From Nematopogon swammerdamellus (Eukaryota; Arthropoda; Insecta; Lepidoptera; Adelidae): a stretch of DNA of 64,000 nucleotides. Both the position numbers and the translations under genes were made by a program. Positions 40,440 to 50,625 of this stretch are shown piece after piece; the first letter of the stretch is position 1; each line of letters starts with the position of its first letter. A model generated the notes under the pieces. That model made no database searches. It was not told where the DNA came from and worked only from the letters and a program-made list of their open reading frames with translations. Location: positions 15,647,891 to 15,711,890 of the forward strand of contig OX336349.1 of the NCBI GenBank assembly GCA_946902875.1, written 5' to 3'.

Positions 40440-40495
40440 TTTTAGGGTTCCGTATCCATACGGAAGCCTATTATTAAGTCTACGCATGACAAAAT
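40440..40495 (-). repeat. M1 element end fragment
   Basis: TTTTTAGGGTTCCGTATCCA, TACGGAAGCCTATTATTAAG and TCTACGC are the left end of M1 only. Confidence 0.6.
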
Positions 40496-40559
40496 ATTTT
40501 ACATTTCCACACATTTAGACACACAATTATCGTCATATCAACGTCAAATTTACAATTTC

Positions 40560-40905
40560 ATTATAATATTGCGCTGCACTTTCCTCTATTCTATGAAGCA
40601 GAGATGATCCAGAAACTTTGCATATATTCCATAGAAATAACATAAGTGTTTTTTAAGTCAATGATATATTCAAACTATACTAAATATCACAAAACAGGAA
40701 GAAAATCTACTTAAGATCTGCTCTCATGTCGGGTACCGAATCGAATGTTTTCATAATAAAACGCAAGTGTTCAAGAGTGATTTGTTTCGAACGACAATAT
40801 ACTTGTTATCACACCGCGGGCGGGGGGCGTTCCGTGCTCTGTGCTTGTTATATTTTCAAACACCAAGCAATATGTGGCCTGTGCATACACCGCCCACAGA
40901 TTACT
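40560..40905. repeat. Local duplication, copy 1
   Basis: Shares long blocks with 41835-42058 in the same orientation: ACTTTCCTCTATTCTATG, AGATGATCCAGAAACTTTG, ATATTCAAACTATACTAAAT, CTCATGTCGGGTACCGAATC, GAATGTTTTCATAATAAAAC, TTGTTTCGAACGACAAT, TTTTCAAACACCAAGCAATA, CCTGTGCATACACCGCCCAC. Copy 1 contains extra segments (about 40640-40660, 40690-40720 and 40810-40848). Confidence 0.85.
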
Positions 40906-41032
40906 ATTCTCAAATCAAAACAAACGTGCAGTTCGCATAATAAAGTTTTATGGCTTAGTGAAGGGAATCTCCGTTCACTAAGCCATAAAATTTTGTTGTA
41001 CGAGCTGCACGTTTGTTTTGATAATAGTATAA
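40901..41032. repeat. Fold-back, about 60-bp arms
   Basis: The left arm (40901-40962) and right arm (40974-41032) are reverse complements with a few mismatches (AAAACAAACGTGCAG, TTATGGCTTAGTGAA) around the loop GGGAATCTCCG. It starts exactly where copy 1 of the local duplication ends. Confidence 0.85.
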
Positions 41033-41228
41033 TAAGAAAAAGAAGACTGTATGAGACATACATACATACAGTACAATCTTCCCCCACTACGGTGAGTGAA
41101 AATTAAAATATTTTTACTCATTTAAATTATCAAACAAATCACCCTCAACCTCCTATACCTCCACCCTATACCTCAACTATCTAAAACCTTAGCTATCTTA
41201 TAAAAAAAATTACAATTCCCAACCTTTT

Positions 41229-41612
41229 CTGATCCCCATCTTATTCTTTTTAAGTACCGGCCCCGTAGACGGGAAAAAGACCGGCCCCACGCGGTACAAA
41301 AAAAAATAGCCTCACTGCATCTCTCCGCGTGCATGTCGTAAAAGGCGACTAAGGGATAAGGACAAGATGCCGTGCTAAAGGGCGACAGGCTCGCCACCTC
41401 TCACCTTGGCATGGTACTTCCACCGATTCATGCAGCAGGTGGGTCTTCGTGCCTTACTTGCTCCTTGATCGATTGAATCTTGTTCGAATAATTTGCGAAA
41501 CGTGGTGGTCGGTGTTGTGTTGTAATTTACCAGAGTTCTTGCAGCACAACACCGATTACTCTGCTTACCCCGATTGTCGGGATTCAGCGTGTGATATGTA
41601 TGTATGTATGTA
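41229..41612 (+). repeat. S2 SINE, complete reference copy
   Basis: Head: a duplicated CCGGCCCCGTAGACGGG / CCGGCCCCACGCGGTAC, AATAGCCTCACTGCATCTCT, GTCGTAAAAGGCGACTAAGG. Body: CTAAAGGGCGACAGGCTCGC, CACCTCTCACCTTGGCATGG, CATGCAGCAGGTGGGTCTTC, GTGGTCGGTGTTGTGTTGTA, CACAACACCGATTACTCTGC, TACCCCGATTGTCGGGATTC, and the tail (TATG)3-4. The tail type points to a different partner LINE from that of S1 (poly-A). Confidence 0.85.
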
Positions 41613-41834
41613 ATCCCCATCTTCTTATATTAACTTAATAAAATTCTAAGTAGATAACATTTCATTAAAATAATCCGTCATGTTTCTGGACGTTTCTTTT
41701 TATTTCATTATTCATTATTATATTTTTTTTCACATGGGGAAAAAAACAACTTGTTCTGAACATGTTCTGAACCAATCCATGTTATTTCAGATATGACATA
41801 ACTTCTTTCATTTATGTACCCGGCGCCTGCGCCA

Positions 41835-42058
41835 CTTTGCGTTGGACTTTCCTCTATGCAATATAGAGCACAGATGATCCAGAAACTTTGAATATATTCA
41901 AACTATACTAAATACAAATTCTCATGTCGAGTACCGAGTCGAATGTTTTCATAATAAAACGCAATTGTTCAAGAGTTATTTGTTTCGAACGACAATCTAC
42001 TTCTTATATTTTCAAACACCAAGCAATATGTGGCCTGTGCATACACCGCCCACGGATT
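41835..42058. repeat. Local duplication, copy 2
   Basis: Shorter copy of 40560-40905 (see there). Both copies end at the same point, CGCCCACRGATTAC, after which the flanks differ. The roughly 1.3-kb spacing with an S2 SINE between them fits a local direct duplication followed by indels. Confidence 0.85.
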
Positions 42059-43224
42059 ACAACATTATTTATGTAGTTAATAAGTTAGATAGTATTAATA
42101 ATTAATTACTGGTTTATCCTTAAGGAATTCATTAGTTGAGCAATACGGCTTCTTTAAGAGATATTGCTTTAGTTTTCTGTCAAATATTTTAATATTATCA
42201 CTATTTTTAATTTCCTTACTTAAATGATTGTACATTTTGATACCTGTGTATAGGCGACTGTTACATACGATCGCATACGATGCACCTCACAATTAATATC
42301 TGGTAGATTTATATTGTCACTATTTCTAAGGGGATATTTGTTTGTGTCCTTAATTTTTAGATGAGCATTAAAATTCTTAAATATGTCAAGCGGCATATGT
42401 CTTGCGGAGATTAAGTCGTATTCAATATAGGTAAAACAGTAAGGTTGAGCCTTTCTTGAGTTATAAGACAACGTTGGATTTTATATTATGTAGAGTAGAG
42501 ATAAATATTTTTTGTTTCTCGAATCTCTAGTATACCACTCTATAATAGTCCCTTCATGTAACTCGAAATCAAAGATTATGTTCCACATCAAAAATTTTAT
42601 ACACATTTCGGTAATGGCTAGAATTTTTTTTTTTTTCAAACCTGCTTTTTCACAAGTTGTTTCTAATATTCACAGTTCTAAATGACTTAATTTAATTAGA
42701 AACATAATATGTTCAACTGCGAGTAGATGCCCAACTCAACTCGACTTGAACGCTGACATTTGAAGGTAAGGGCCATTGATTGATCAGGGATTAAGGCCTA
42801 TTATTGTGTATGGCCTTTTATCCTATTACTTTAAGCGCACTTAAAGTACTTAGGCTCTAACGATTTGCATGAAAATTTGTATTTAGGTCATGTTTTTTTT
42901 TAATTTTATCTACGTAGGTATATAGACGCCGAGCGAAGCTCGGTCGCCCAGGTATAGAATAGAATAGCAGCATAGTATGCTTTATCTATATAATCTTATA
43001 TAATATGTCAGATTTACATTTTATTTCGTGGATTAATTTAAGAACATAACAAATTTATCCACCCGTGCTATTAGCTCAGCAAGAAATAACGGAAAGAAAA
43101 CTGTCACTCATAAAAAAATTCATTATGCAATGTTTAGTGTCTCCTCCACAGTCCACAGGCTTATTTACACATTTTAGACGTTTTAAACTTTACATTCCGA
43201 GGTAATCACCACGGACAGCGCATG
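42059..43224. other. No gene recognised; Helitron-like motif near 42925
   Basis: AT-rich. 42922-42955 reads ACGCCGAGCGAAGCTCGGTC + GCCCAGG, a hairpin-like motif seen at the ends of dispersed lepidopteran repeats. No coding feature was seen. Confidence 0.4.
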
Positions 43225-43595
43225 CAAGCGGCGGGTGGCCGAGTGGTTTGGGCATCGGCTTCTCATGCGAGAGGTCCGAGGTTCGAACCCGGTCGGCGTG
43301 TGAGTTTTTTCTGTCGAAAAAATTTACGTGCATATCTACACCTGTTGCTGCACCGTTCGGAACCGGTGTAAAACTGTAGGTCCCTTCCCTTGCCCCTTAC
43401 TAGGTGGTAGGCTCAAATTGTAGCCGACTGGGTTGGTACCACCGTACTGGATGTAAGATGCTCTAGTCCAGTATAGCCAGCAATGCAAGGAAGTCCCCGG
43501 TATGGCACCTACCTTCTTGGAGGTGATAATGGCTGGTCAGAGCATGTGCTTTGGCCCCTCTGACTCAGCCGCCCATACGGGAATATATAAAAAAA
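43225..43595 (+). repeat. S3 SINE with tRNA-Ser/Leu-like head
   Basis: 43228-43302 resembles a class II-type tRNA: GGCGGGTGGCCGAGTGG (A box TGGCCGAGTGG), CTTCTCATGCGAGAGG and GAGGTTCGAACCCGG (B box), followed by T-rich spacer. It then runs into a SINE body sharing ACTGTAGGTCCCTTCCCTT, CTAGGTGGTAGG and GGGTTGGTACCACCG with S1. It then diverges (GTATAGCCAGCAATGCAAGG, GGTATGGCACCTACCTTC, CATGTGCTTTGGCCCC) and ends in A9. The 3' body shows it is a SINE rather than a tRNA gene. Confidence 0.85.
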
Positions 43596-44095
43596 AAGCG
43601 ATAGGCACACGGACGGACAGACACCTGACCACATTTATAAGGATTCCTGCCAGCATCACTCGTTACAAAACCCTAAAAGCCAGGACGTATGTAAAGCCAC
43701 GACACGAGTGACTCCAGTTGTAAAATGCCCAAACATTATGTCAGTGGACTGCACAGCAGAATTCTCACAACAAAATGTTCTCACTCACTTTCCCAAAGAG
43801 CAAGTTGGGTTAACCGATGATGATGACATTATGTATGACACACAGAGACACAGACGCGTGTGTTAACCAGACCGAGCGACGGACATAAAATCTGTTTAAC
43901 TTTCTGTGTGCAAGTGACTGGTGAGATGTCGAAGTTTTACTATGTTTGCGTATTTAGTTAGTCTAACATTGACAAGTTAATCTTACGATTGCGTGTGTGA
44001 GTGTACTCTTGCATTGTTTGAAATACTATATCAATAGATTTTCAATTGTTTTTTTTTTCACGTTTTATGATACGCAATATTTGTTATATTAGTTT
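43596..44095. other. No gene recognised
   Basis: Short GACGGACAGAC and GATGATGATGAC simple sequences (43608-43620, 43817-43828). The latter, with AGCAAGTTGGGTTAACCGAT, may be an RTE-like tail. No gene was seen. Confidence 0.4.
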
Positions 44096-44905
44096 TTAGG
44101 GTTCCGTATCCGGTACGGGACCCTATTACTAAGCCTACGCCGTCTGTCTGTCCGAGGGCTGTATCTCTTGAACCGTAATAGGTAGCCCGTTGAAATTTTC
44201 ACAGATTATGTGCTATTATGGCCGATATAACAAATAATAAGATATAAAGTCATATAAATTATTCTACCTTTTATGTATTACCATACTTATGTAAAATTAT
44301 TTTTACTATACTTACGATGGCAGTGCTGTGAAGAGCGAACTCGAACTTTAACTTTAGCTGGTTTATTATAAACCTAAACATTTAAATGCGTTTTTTACCT
44401 AAATAAAGTGAATTGTGGACTTGCTTAATCTATAAGATATCTACGCATTGCTTAGTGCTCCTTTACTTAATCATTGCATTCGATTGTTATTTTTCACCAC
44501 CAATCTAGCATTATAATTACATATCTCTCTTTCTTGCAATGCAACTCAAATGTTCTCCGTCTATACTGTGGTTTATACCATACTATATCAATATTGCTTG
44601 AATCTGTTATTGTCTTTAATATTGTACAAGTTTTTACTACTTAATTGATTGTAACTGTAAAGATGTTGATTCTATAATAAATAAATAAATAAATAAATAA
44701 AAATAAGGAAAAGTAAAAAATTGAAGAAACCAAAAAATTTATGCGCGTGCGCCATCTACCGAATAGAGTATGAAGCACTTTAACTAAACATGACATTTAA
44801 CTAATATGAAGCATTTCATAAAACGCCATAGATGGCGTGAGTGGCGCTAACCATGACATGGCTATACGGAACCCTCGGTGCGCGAGTTCGACTCGCATGG
44901 CCCTT
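44096..44905 (-). repeat. M1 element interrupted by AT-rich insertion
   Basis: M1 left part 44096-44242 (TTTTTAGGGTTCCGTATCCG, CGAGGGCTGTATCTCTTGAA, GGCCGATATAACA) and right part about 44693-44905 (GCGCGTGCGCCATCTACCGA, GCATTTCATAAAACGCCATA, GATGGCGTGAGTGGCGCTAA, CGAGTTCGACTCGCATGG). The 450-bp insertion between ends in (AATA)n, so it is probably a LINE 3' UTR. Confidence 0.75.
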
Positions 44906-44919
44906 TAACTTTTTTGATT

Positions 44920-45210
44920 AAAACCGGTATGGGTGGCCGTGCCGAGGGACCAGAGATACCCGAAACAGCCAAATCTACCTCACCTCGCGAAACCACCAGT
45001 GTGCTAGTGAGGCAGCATACCAGCAGATTTGCGGACTATAGAGCTGTATCCAGCTGGTTAATACGACGTTTGAAGACGCCCAGGTTGAAAATATCAGGAA
45101 ACACTCGCCGGAAGGCGTTGCGACAGAGCAACGATTTTGAGAAACGATGGGCCTTCAAAAGCCAAATGTCAACAACAAAAGTGTTGGTGCAAGTGGGCCT
45201 AAGTAAAATA
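44920..45210 (-). mobile_element. CR1/Jockey-like LINE 3' end
   Basis: Minus strand, read from the tail: 'GCCGAGGGACCAGAGATACC', 'TCACCTCGCGAAACCAC', 'CAGCAGATTTGCGGACTATA', 'TTAATACGACGTTTGAAGAC' (C-terminal 'FKRRIN' region), 'GCGACAGAGCAACGATTTTG'. It is a dead fragment of the subfamily at 46864-47390. Confidence 0.75.
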
Positions 45211-45439
45211 AATAATTAAAGCACTAAATACCAACTTCTCTGCTTGATTCTTTCAGTCAATAGTTAAGGTGACGAAGAGGAAACATGAAAAAGAAAATGA
45301 GTGACTTTGTAAAAATAGAACCATTATAATAAAGCCCAAATTTTATCACAAAATTGGTTTTAAATTAAATAAAATTCGAACACTGATTGATACTTACTTA
45401 TTTATTTTTTCTATAGGTAGGTAGAACCCGCCCTCAATT

Positions 45440-46043
45440 ATAAAACGATCATTAGCACTCTATAAAGCACAAGTAAGACCGGTGATGGAATATTGCAGTC
45501 ATCTTTGGGAGGTTTCCCCTGAGTACCTTCTTTCAGCCTTGGATTCTATCCAACGACGAGCCATTCGCCTCATTGGCGACTCTGTATTCACAAAGGACCT
45601 TCAACCTCTAAAACACAGACGTATCGTTGGGTCATTGAGCCTGTTTTATCGGTACTACTATGGCCGCTGCTCTGACGAAATTGCTTCCCTTATCCCTCCT
45701 CCTCCTGTTCGCCTTCGCCAAACCCGCCATACTCTCGCGGAACACCCCTTTGTAGTGGACAGACGAGTACTTCGAACGGCACGATTCTCTAAATCGTTCT
45801 TGTGCCGCACTGCAAAGGTGTGGAACGGGCTTCCGGGGAATATCTTTCCCCACTCCTACAATCCACGGATCTTCAAATCGCGGGTAAATAGCCTTTCCCC
45901 AGCGACATTAGTCCACCTCCAAGCCGGACTGGCACCTCCTCGGGGGTGATATTGGCTGCGCCTGAGGCTTCGACCTCGGACACAGCCAGCTAGTTCGGAA
46001 ACAATAAAAAAAAAAAAAAAAATAAAAAAAAAAAAAAAAAAAT
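45440..46043 (+). mobile_element. CR1/Jockey-like LINE 3' end with open C-terminal frame
   Basis: 155 open codons (45482-45949): 'MEYCSHLWEVSPEYLLSALD', 'SIQRRAIRLIGDS', 'SLSLFYRYYYGRCSDEIASL', 'RFSKSFLCRTAKVWNGLPGN', IFKSRVN. This is the C-terminal extension of ORF2 after the RT domain. Stop, short 3' UTR (GGACACAGCCAGCTAGTTCG) and a long, slightly broken A tract (46006-46043) follow. The 5' end is truncated upstream of 'LYKAQVRPVMEY'. The frame is intact over the fragment, so the insertion is relatively young. It lies head-to-head with 44920-45210. Confidence 0.85.
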
Positions 46044-46125
46044 TAGCTCATATTTAAACGTTTGTGCTGTTGAATAAATTAATCAGTATTATTATCTGTA
46101 ACTTGTATCCTCGCTTCGGTATGTC

Positions 46126-46502
46126 AGCCTCGGTAGCTCAGTGGAGCGGTCGGTCGACTGTTGTTAAGCAACCCTGAGCGCGGTCAGCACTTGGATGGGT
46201 GACCGCTCGACCGTTGTAGGCTGACCGTGGTTCGGATTCCAGGTAAAACTGTAGGTCCCTTCCCTTCTTACCTTACTAGAGGTAGGGTTTATTCCGCCCG
46301 GGTTGGCACCACCGAACTGAATGAAACGTCGCGTCGGTCGAAACGGCTATCTAAATAGTTCGTGTTTTCCGTCCAGTTCACTGTAGCCGACATGAAATGA
46401 ATGGAAGAACTGACATGGCACCTAGTTCACCCGGTGTTATGGGCTGACATCACGGATGTTTTAGATGATGTAGGCAACCGTGTCAGTTTCCATAAAAAAA
46501 AA
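46126..46502 (+). repeat. S1 SINE, complete
   Basis: AGCCTCGGTAGCTCAGTGGA, TTGTTAAGCAACCCTGAGCG, CGGTCAGCACTTGGATGGGT, GACCGCTCGACCGTTG, GGTTCGGATTCC, the body, and A10. It has the same hybrid 5S/tRNA-like head as 16341. A small GCGTC duplication occurs near 46328-46338. Confidence 0.9.
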
Positions 46503-46863
46503 CACCCTGGACGGACACGCACATCGTGACAGAAATCCCAATTTATAAATATCTTTTACCCGACTGCGCAAAGCAATTTTATGTTTGCGCGGGTTATGTT
46601 TTTCGAGTGTATGTATGTATAGGTAAATGTATGTCTATTTCTATGTCATGCTCTCTCTCCTCTCCGTACATGCTTAGGACGTGTTCCCACGTCGCGTCAG
46701 GTGCTCTGTGACGGACGTGCGACGACGTGTCGTGACGCGCCTCGTCTAACGTGTCGTGAGGTGGCTAAGTGGATCGTAGATGCGATTGCACAATGTGTAC
46801 GTGCTTTAGATACAATTTAGGCTCAGCGCTGTTTTGGTTTATTGCACTTTTACGTACGACGCC
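46503..46863. other. No gene recognised; CpG-rich patch 46675-46790
   Basis: TGTTCCCACGTCGCGTCAGG, CGTGACGCGCCTCGTC and 'ACGTGTCGTGAGGTGG' form a GC patch resembling a small repeat. No gene was seen. Confidence 0.4.
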
Positions 46864-47390
46864 ATCTTGAGTTTTTTTTAATGTAAACCAGCATGGGTGG
46901 CTGTGCCGAGGGACCAATGGTGCAGTCGACAGAGCCAAAATCACCTCTCCTCGCGAAACCACGCTCAGTTAGGTGCCATGCCAGCAGATTTGCGGACTGT
47001 TGCTAGGCTGTCTAGCCCGTTAATACGACGCTTGAAGACACCCAGGTTAAAGGATTCAGGAAATACACTCGCTGGAAGACAGTTCCACACCCTAGCGGTG
47101 CGACAAAGAAACGATTTAGAGAACCGATGGGTTCTCAAAAGCCCAATGTCAACAACAAAAGGGTGTTGAGTCTCTCTGCGACGAGTCATGCGGAGATAGG
47201 ACGGGTGGCAGGGAATAAGGGATGCTAGTTCCGCAGAGCAGCGTCCGTGATAGTATCTGTAAAACAGACTAAGCGAACCCACAAACCGTCTGTGACTCAG
47301 GGACTCCAGACCATCTGTAAGTTTCGGGTCACCAACAAAACGGATGGCTCGGCGCTGTATCGAGTCCAAGGATGCTAGCAGATAATGGGG
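46864..47390 (-). mobile_element. CR1/Jockey-like LINE 3' end, interrupted by a fold-back
   Basis: 134 open codons on the minus strand (47369-46965): 'MDSIQRRAIRFVGDP', 'SLSLFYRYYHGRCSAELASL', HPFVVDIGLLRTHRFSKSF, 'CRTARVWNCLPASVFPES', FKRRINGLDSLATV. The 3' UTR ends at 46864-46877 (T-rich here, so A-rich in the element). Upstream coding sequence (SPHYLLASLD) continues to 47390 and stops exactly at the fold-back at 47391-47564. Confidence 0.85.
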
Positions 47391-47564
47391 ACCCTAATCA
47401 CGAGATTTAACCTACTACGCTACGCTACGCCGTATTCTCCGCATCATTTTGTATGGAGAAATGGAGCAGCGCCTCTAGTGATAGATTTGCGAACTTCGTT
47501 TCTCCATACAAAATGATGCGGAGAACACGGCGTAGCGTAGTAGGCTAAATCTCGTGATTAGGGT
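47391..47564. mobile_element. 174-bp fold-back element
   Basis: The left arm (ACCCTAATCACGAGATTTA, CCTACTACGCTACGC, CTCCGCATCATTTTGTATGG, AGAAA) is the reverse complement of the right arm (TTTCTCCATACAAAATGATG, CGGAGAA, GCGTAGCGTAGTAGG, TAAATCTCGTGATTAGGGT). The left arm has one extra TACGC unit. The loop of about 40 nt is unique. It abuts the truncated LINE; no clear TSD. Confidence 0.88.
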
Positions 47565-47676
47565 ACTGAACCGAATTTTCTAACGCTTAGGCCTTGGAAG
47601 CAAACTGTGAGAGAGGTGGACCAGCACCAGAGGGGCTCGACCAATGATGGTAAATATAAGAATACTTAAGTCTGTG

Positions 47677-48049
47677 AGCCTCGGTAGCTCAGTGGTACGG
47701 TCGGTAGACTGTTGTTAAGCAACGCTGAGCGCGGTCAGTACTTGGATGGGTGACCGCTCGACCGTTGGAGCCTGACCGTGGTTCGGATTCCACGTTAAAC
47801 TGTAGGTCCCTTCCCTTCTTATCTTACTAGGTGGTAGGGTTTATCGCGGCCCGGTTGCTACCAACGCACTGAGGGAAACGTCGGCCGAAACGGCTATGTA
47901 AATAATTCGTGTTTTCCGTCCAGTTCAGTATAGCCAACATGAAATGAAGGGAAGCACTGACATGGCACCTAGTTCACCCGGTGTTATGGGCTGCATCACG
48001 GATGATATAGGTGATGTAGCCAACCGTGTCAGTTTCCATTAAAAAAAAA
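47677..48049 (+). repeat. S1 SINE, complete
   Basis: Head GAGCCTCGGTAGCTCAGTGG, GTTAAGCAACGCTGAGCGCG, GTCAGTACTTGGATGGGTGA, B box GGTTCGGATTCC, body and A9. This copy best preserves the 5S-rRNA-like segment. Confidence 0.92.
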
Positions 48050-48086
48050 CTCATGAAATTTGTATATTTTGGTGCATGAATATCAT

Positions 48087-48436
48087 AAGCCTCAGGAGCT
48101 CATTTTGGCGAGCGATCGTTGTTAAGCAACGTTCGAGGGCGGTCGAACTTTGGAAGGGTGACCGTCCAACCTTCTAAGGCTGGCCATGGTTCGGATTCAA
48201 AGTTAAAGGTATGCTTTCCCTTAACTTACCAGGTGGTAGACCCGTTTGATTGGTATCACCGCATGAGCGACGACGGTCGGTCGGAGCGTCTACGAGAGTA
48301 GTTCGTATTTTCCGTCCAGTTCAGGCACTAACAGAGGGAAGCACTGCCCATTGCACCTAGCTCAGCAAGGTGTGATGGGCCGACAGCTCGGGTGTAGAAA
48401 GTTATGTAAGCAAGCAAGTCGGGTTCCATAAAAAAA
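48087..48436 (+). repeat. S1 SINE, old diverged copy in tandem with the previous one
   Basis: AAGCCTCAGGAGCTCATTTT, GTTGTTAAGCAACGTTCGAG, GGCGGTCGAACTTTGGAAGG, GTGACCGTCC, GGTTCGGATTCA, TTACCAGGTGGTAGACCCGT, TTTTCCGTCCAGTTCAGG, GGGTTCCAT and A6. It is markedly diverged, and represents either an older insertion or a distinct subfamily. Confidence 0.82.
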
Positions 48437-48611
48437 CTAACAGCACGAAAGCTTAGGTCTTGGTAGCACGCGGTGATCTTAGGTACCCCAGCGAAAATCT
48501 ACCGGTGACAAATATTGCGTAAAAGCTAAGCGTACTGGGGACTATGGAAGCCTCGGCAGAAATGGTGAAGATTTATTTATTTAAAAGTTAGCTAATTTAT
48601 TTGCCTTGAAT

Positions 48612-48845
48612 TTTAGAATAGAATAGAATAGAAAAATGCTTTATTGCACACAAAAACACAGACATACACAAGATAGAAGATACCATACAGAAGAGCAGTA
48701 GAAGTTAACAATATCACACAGAAACAAGACAACAGTAGCGTGCAAAGGCGGACTTATCACTTTAAGTGATTTCTTCCAGTCAACCTTTGGGTGATGAGAG
48801 TAAGTGAGAAAGAAAAATGGCAAGGGTAGTGCAGACATTTGGACA
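48612..48845 (-). mobile_element. LINE 3' UTR and tail
   Basis: (TAGAA)n at 48615-48632, AATGCTTTATTGCACACAAA, 'GTAGCGTGCAAAGGCGGACT', TATCACTTTAAGTGATTTCT and 'TCCAGTCAACCTTTGGGTGA'. This is the reverse of a LINE 3' UTR with an AATAAA-like signal. The same UTR forms the outer arms of the palindrome at 20921-21366. Confidence 0.65.
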
Positions 48846-49160
48846 GAATTTTCTTGTTTTTAATTATTATTTTCATATAAAGAGGCGGTCAGAAGTAGAA
48901 GGGCCCATTCATTATTTATTAGCGAAAATAGTTTTTTTTTTATTAATTATTCATTAAGCCTAGGCCCATCTTTTTGTGAGAAGAAAGTCCCATTTTCATC
49001 TAGGAAGTACTCAAATAGCTGTTTCAATATTTTGGTCTGTCGAAGAAGGGCCCATTATGCGATATTGGGACCTTTGTCCACTGAAAATGGGCCCTTCTAC
49101 TTCTGACCGCTTCTTGTATGTAAAGCTAATGAAATGAATGAAAGCGCGACGCAACACAAA
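48846..49160. other. No gene recognised; inverted pair GGGCCCA
   Basis: AGCGGTCAGAAGTAGAAGGG-like sequence at 48885-48905 recurs inverted near 49080-49105 (GGGCCCTTCTACTTCTGACC). The whole 48880-49115 block therefore looks like a small TIR element with about 25-bp ends and no coding capacity. Confidence 0.5.
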
Positions 49161-49242
49161 AAAAAACGGCCAAGTGCGATTCGGACTCGCGCACCGAGGT
49201 TTCCGCACCACAAAAAAAAACATTGAAAAACACGTTTCTTGT
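49161..49242 (+). repeat. M1-family variant, left end fragment
   Basis: AAAACGGCCAAGTGCGATTC, GGACTCGCGCACCGAGG, TTTCCGCACCACAAAAAAA and TTTCTTGTATG match 24388-24470. Confidence 0.65.
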
Positions 49243-49984
49243 ATGTTACTCAAATCAGACTTTAAAAGTTGGCGGTGTGGTGACCATGGAAAAATAGTAA
49301 CTCCGACTTTTTCCGTTAAGACGGCTCAAATTATGTGTATTAAAACTAACCTTCGGAGTACATTTCCACATGCCTTACGTGTTTTTATTCTTTTGCAAAT
49401 ATTGAGAATATGTTCAATAGTTTCGTCAGTTTCCAGATATTTGTACATGTGTTTTCTTTATATATATATACATTGGTTTTAATATTTCCTTTCGCTAGTT
49501 TTTAAGATCGTTGCTTTCAACAATCTGGGACACATCTCGCAAATTTTAATATATTTGTGAGGACGTGGTGAGGACTATGGGGCTTAGCCCAGCGATCGAA
49601 TGCACATTGGGAATATAACGCTCATCACTGGTGGAATGATTACCCTTGTTTATCCTTTCCGTTTCCCTTTTATCCTTTGCCACAGAATAGCGGTCAGCGG
49701 CCGTTTCTCCCCAGCCGCCCGGTTTTCTTGCTCCCCCTATATTACTTTACTCTTTGCTTTGTTGCGAAAATTATTTCTGCTTGTTCGGGAATACACATTT
49801 TCTACACTCTAGTCCTAATTATACACCGCGTCCTAAATAACGTTCCGAAGGTTCAGGTAAAGAAGTTCCTCTTTAAGTATTCGGAATCATAATTTGGTAC
49901 ATGGACTACATGGTGTAGATCCTAGAACGATAGGGGTGCGTCCCATTTTGTGCAGATAGGCTCACCTGCTGAATAAAATAGGTC
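49243..49984. other. No gene recognised
   Basis: Overlapping frames of 114 and 70 codons (49138-49482, 49600-49812) begin in or near repeats and show no domain. Confidence 0.4.
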
Positions 49985-50160
49985 CTTAACTTTTTTTATG
50001 AAAACCAGTATGGGAGGTTGTGCCGAGGGACTAGAGGTAATCAAAACAACCAAACCCACCTCACCTCGCGAAACCACGCTCACTCAGCTAGACACCATTC
50101 CAGCAGATTTGCGGACTATAGAAGCGCTAGCTCTGTCAACCCGTATTCACTCGTACTCCT
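49985..50160 (-). mobile_element. CR1/Jockey-like LINE 3' UTR fragment
   Basis: 'AAAACCAGTATGGGAGGTTG', TGCCGAGGGACTAGAGG, 'CACCTCACCTCGCGAAACCA', CGCTCACTCAGCTAGACACC and 'CAGCAGATTTGCGGACTATA' follow the 3' end of 46864-47390 and 44920-45210. Confidence 0.65.
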
Positions 50161-50474
50161 CTTTCAAGGCGCCGCTTTCGCTGGTTGGAGTAGGATGCAA
50201 CTCAATCAATAAAACATTTAGATATATATTCAACAAATAAAATATATTTTTTCCAAAGCCTTGATTTGGTCACGATGCCTTAAATACATTTTTATACCTA
50301 AATTCAGAGGCATGTTCATGATTTTTTTCTATCGAGTGAACTTAATCAAATCGTATTTTCAAAAAGCTATCAATCTGCGCTGATAGATAAAGTTTTACAT
50401 ATATTAAAACATTACATCTGTCAGGCAAGTAATATTGGCGGTACACTTCTTGAACTTCGAGTCAGACGCAGTCT

Positions 50475-50625
50475 CACATCACCTTAATACGACGTTTGCA
50501 GGTTTACATTAAAGTATCGGGAAACACTCGCTAGTAGACAATTCAACACCCTGTTGGTGCAACAGAGAAGATTTTGAGAAACGTTGAGCTCTCAAAAGCC
50601 ATATTTCAACAATAAAATACGCGAT
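50475..50625 (-). mobile_element. CR1/Jockey-like LINE coding fragment
   Basis: 'TTAATACGACGTTTGCAGG', 'CGGGAAACACTCGCTAGTAG', ACAATTCAACACCCTGTTGG and TGAGCTCTCAAAAGCCATAT correspond to the FKRRIN to CRTAxVWN coding block, diverged. Together with 49985-50160 it may be one old insertion. Confidence 0.6.

Noticed and set aside
43228..43302. A tRNA-Ser/Leu-like gene with good A and B boxes
   Set aside because: It runs directly into a SINE body and poly(A), and the same body is found with other heads. It is annotated as the S3 SINE head, not a functional tRNA gene.
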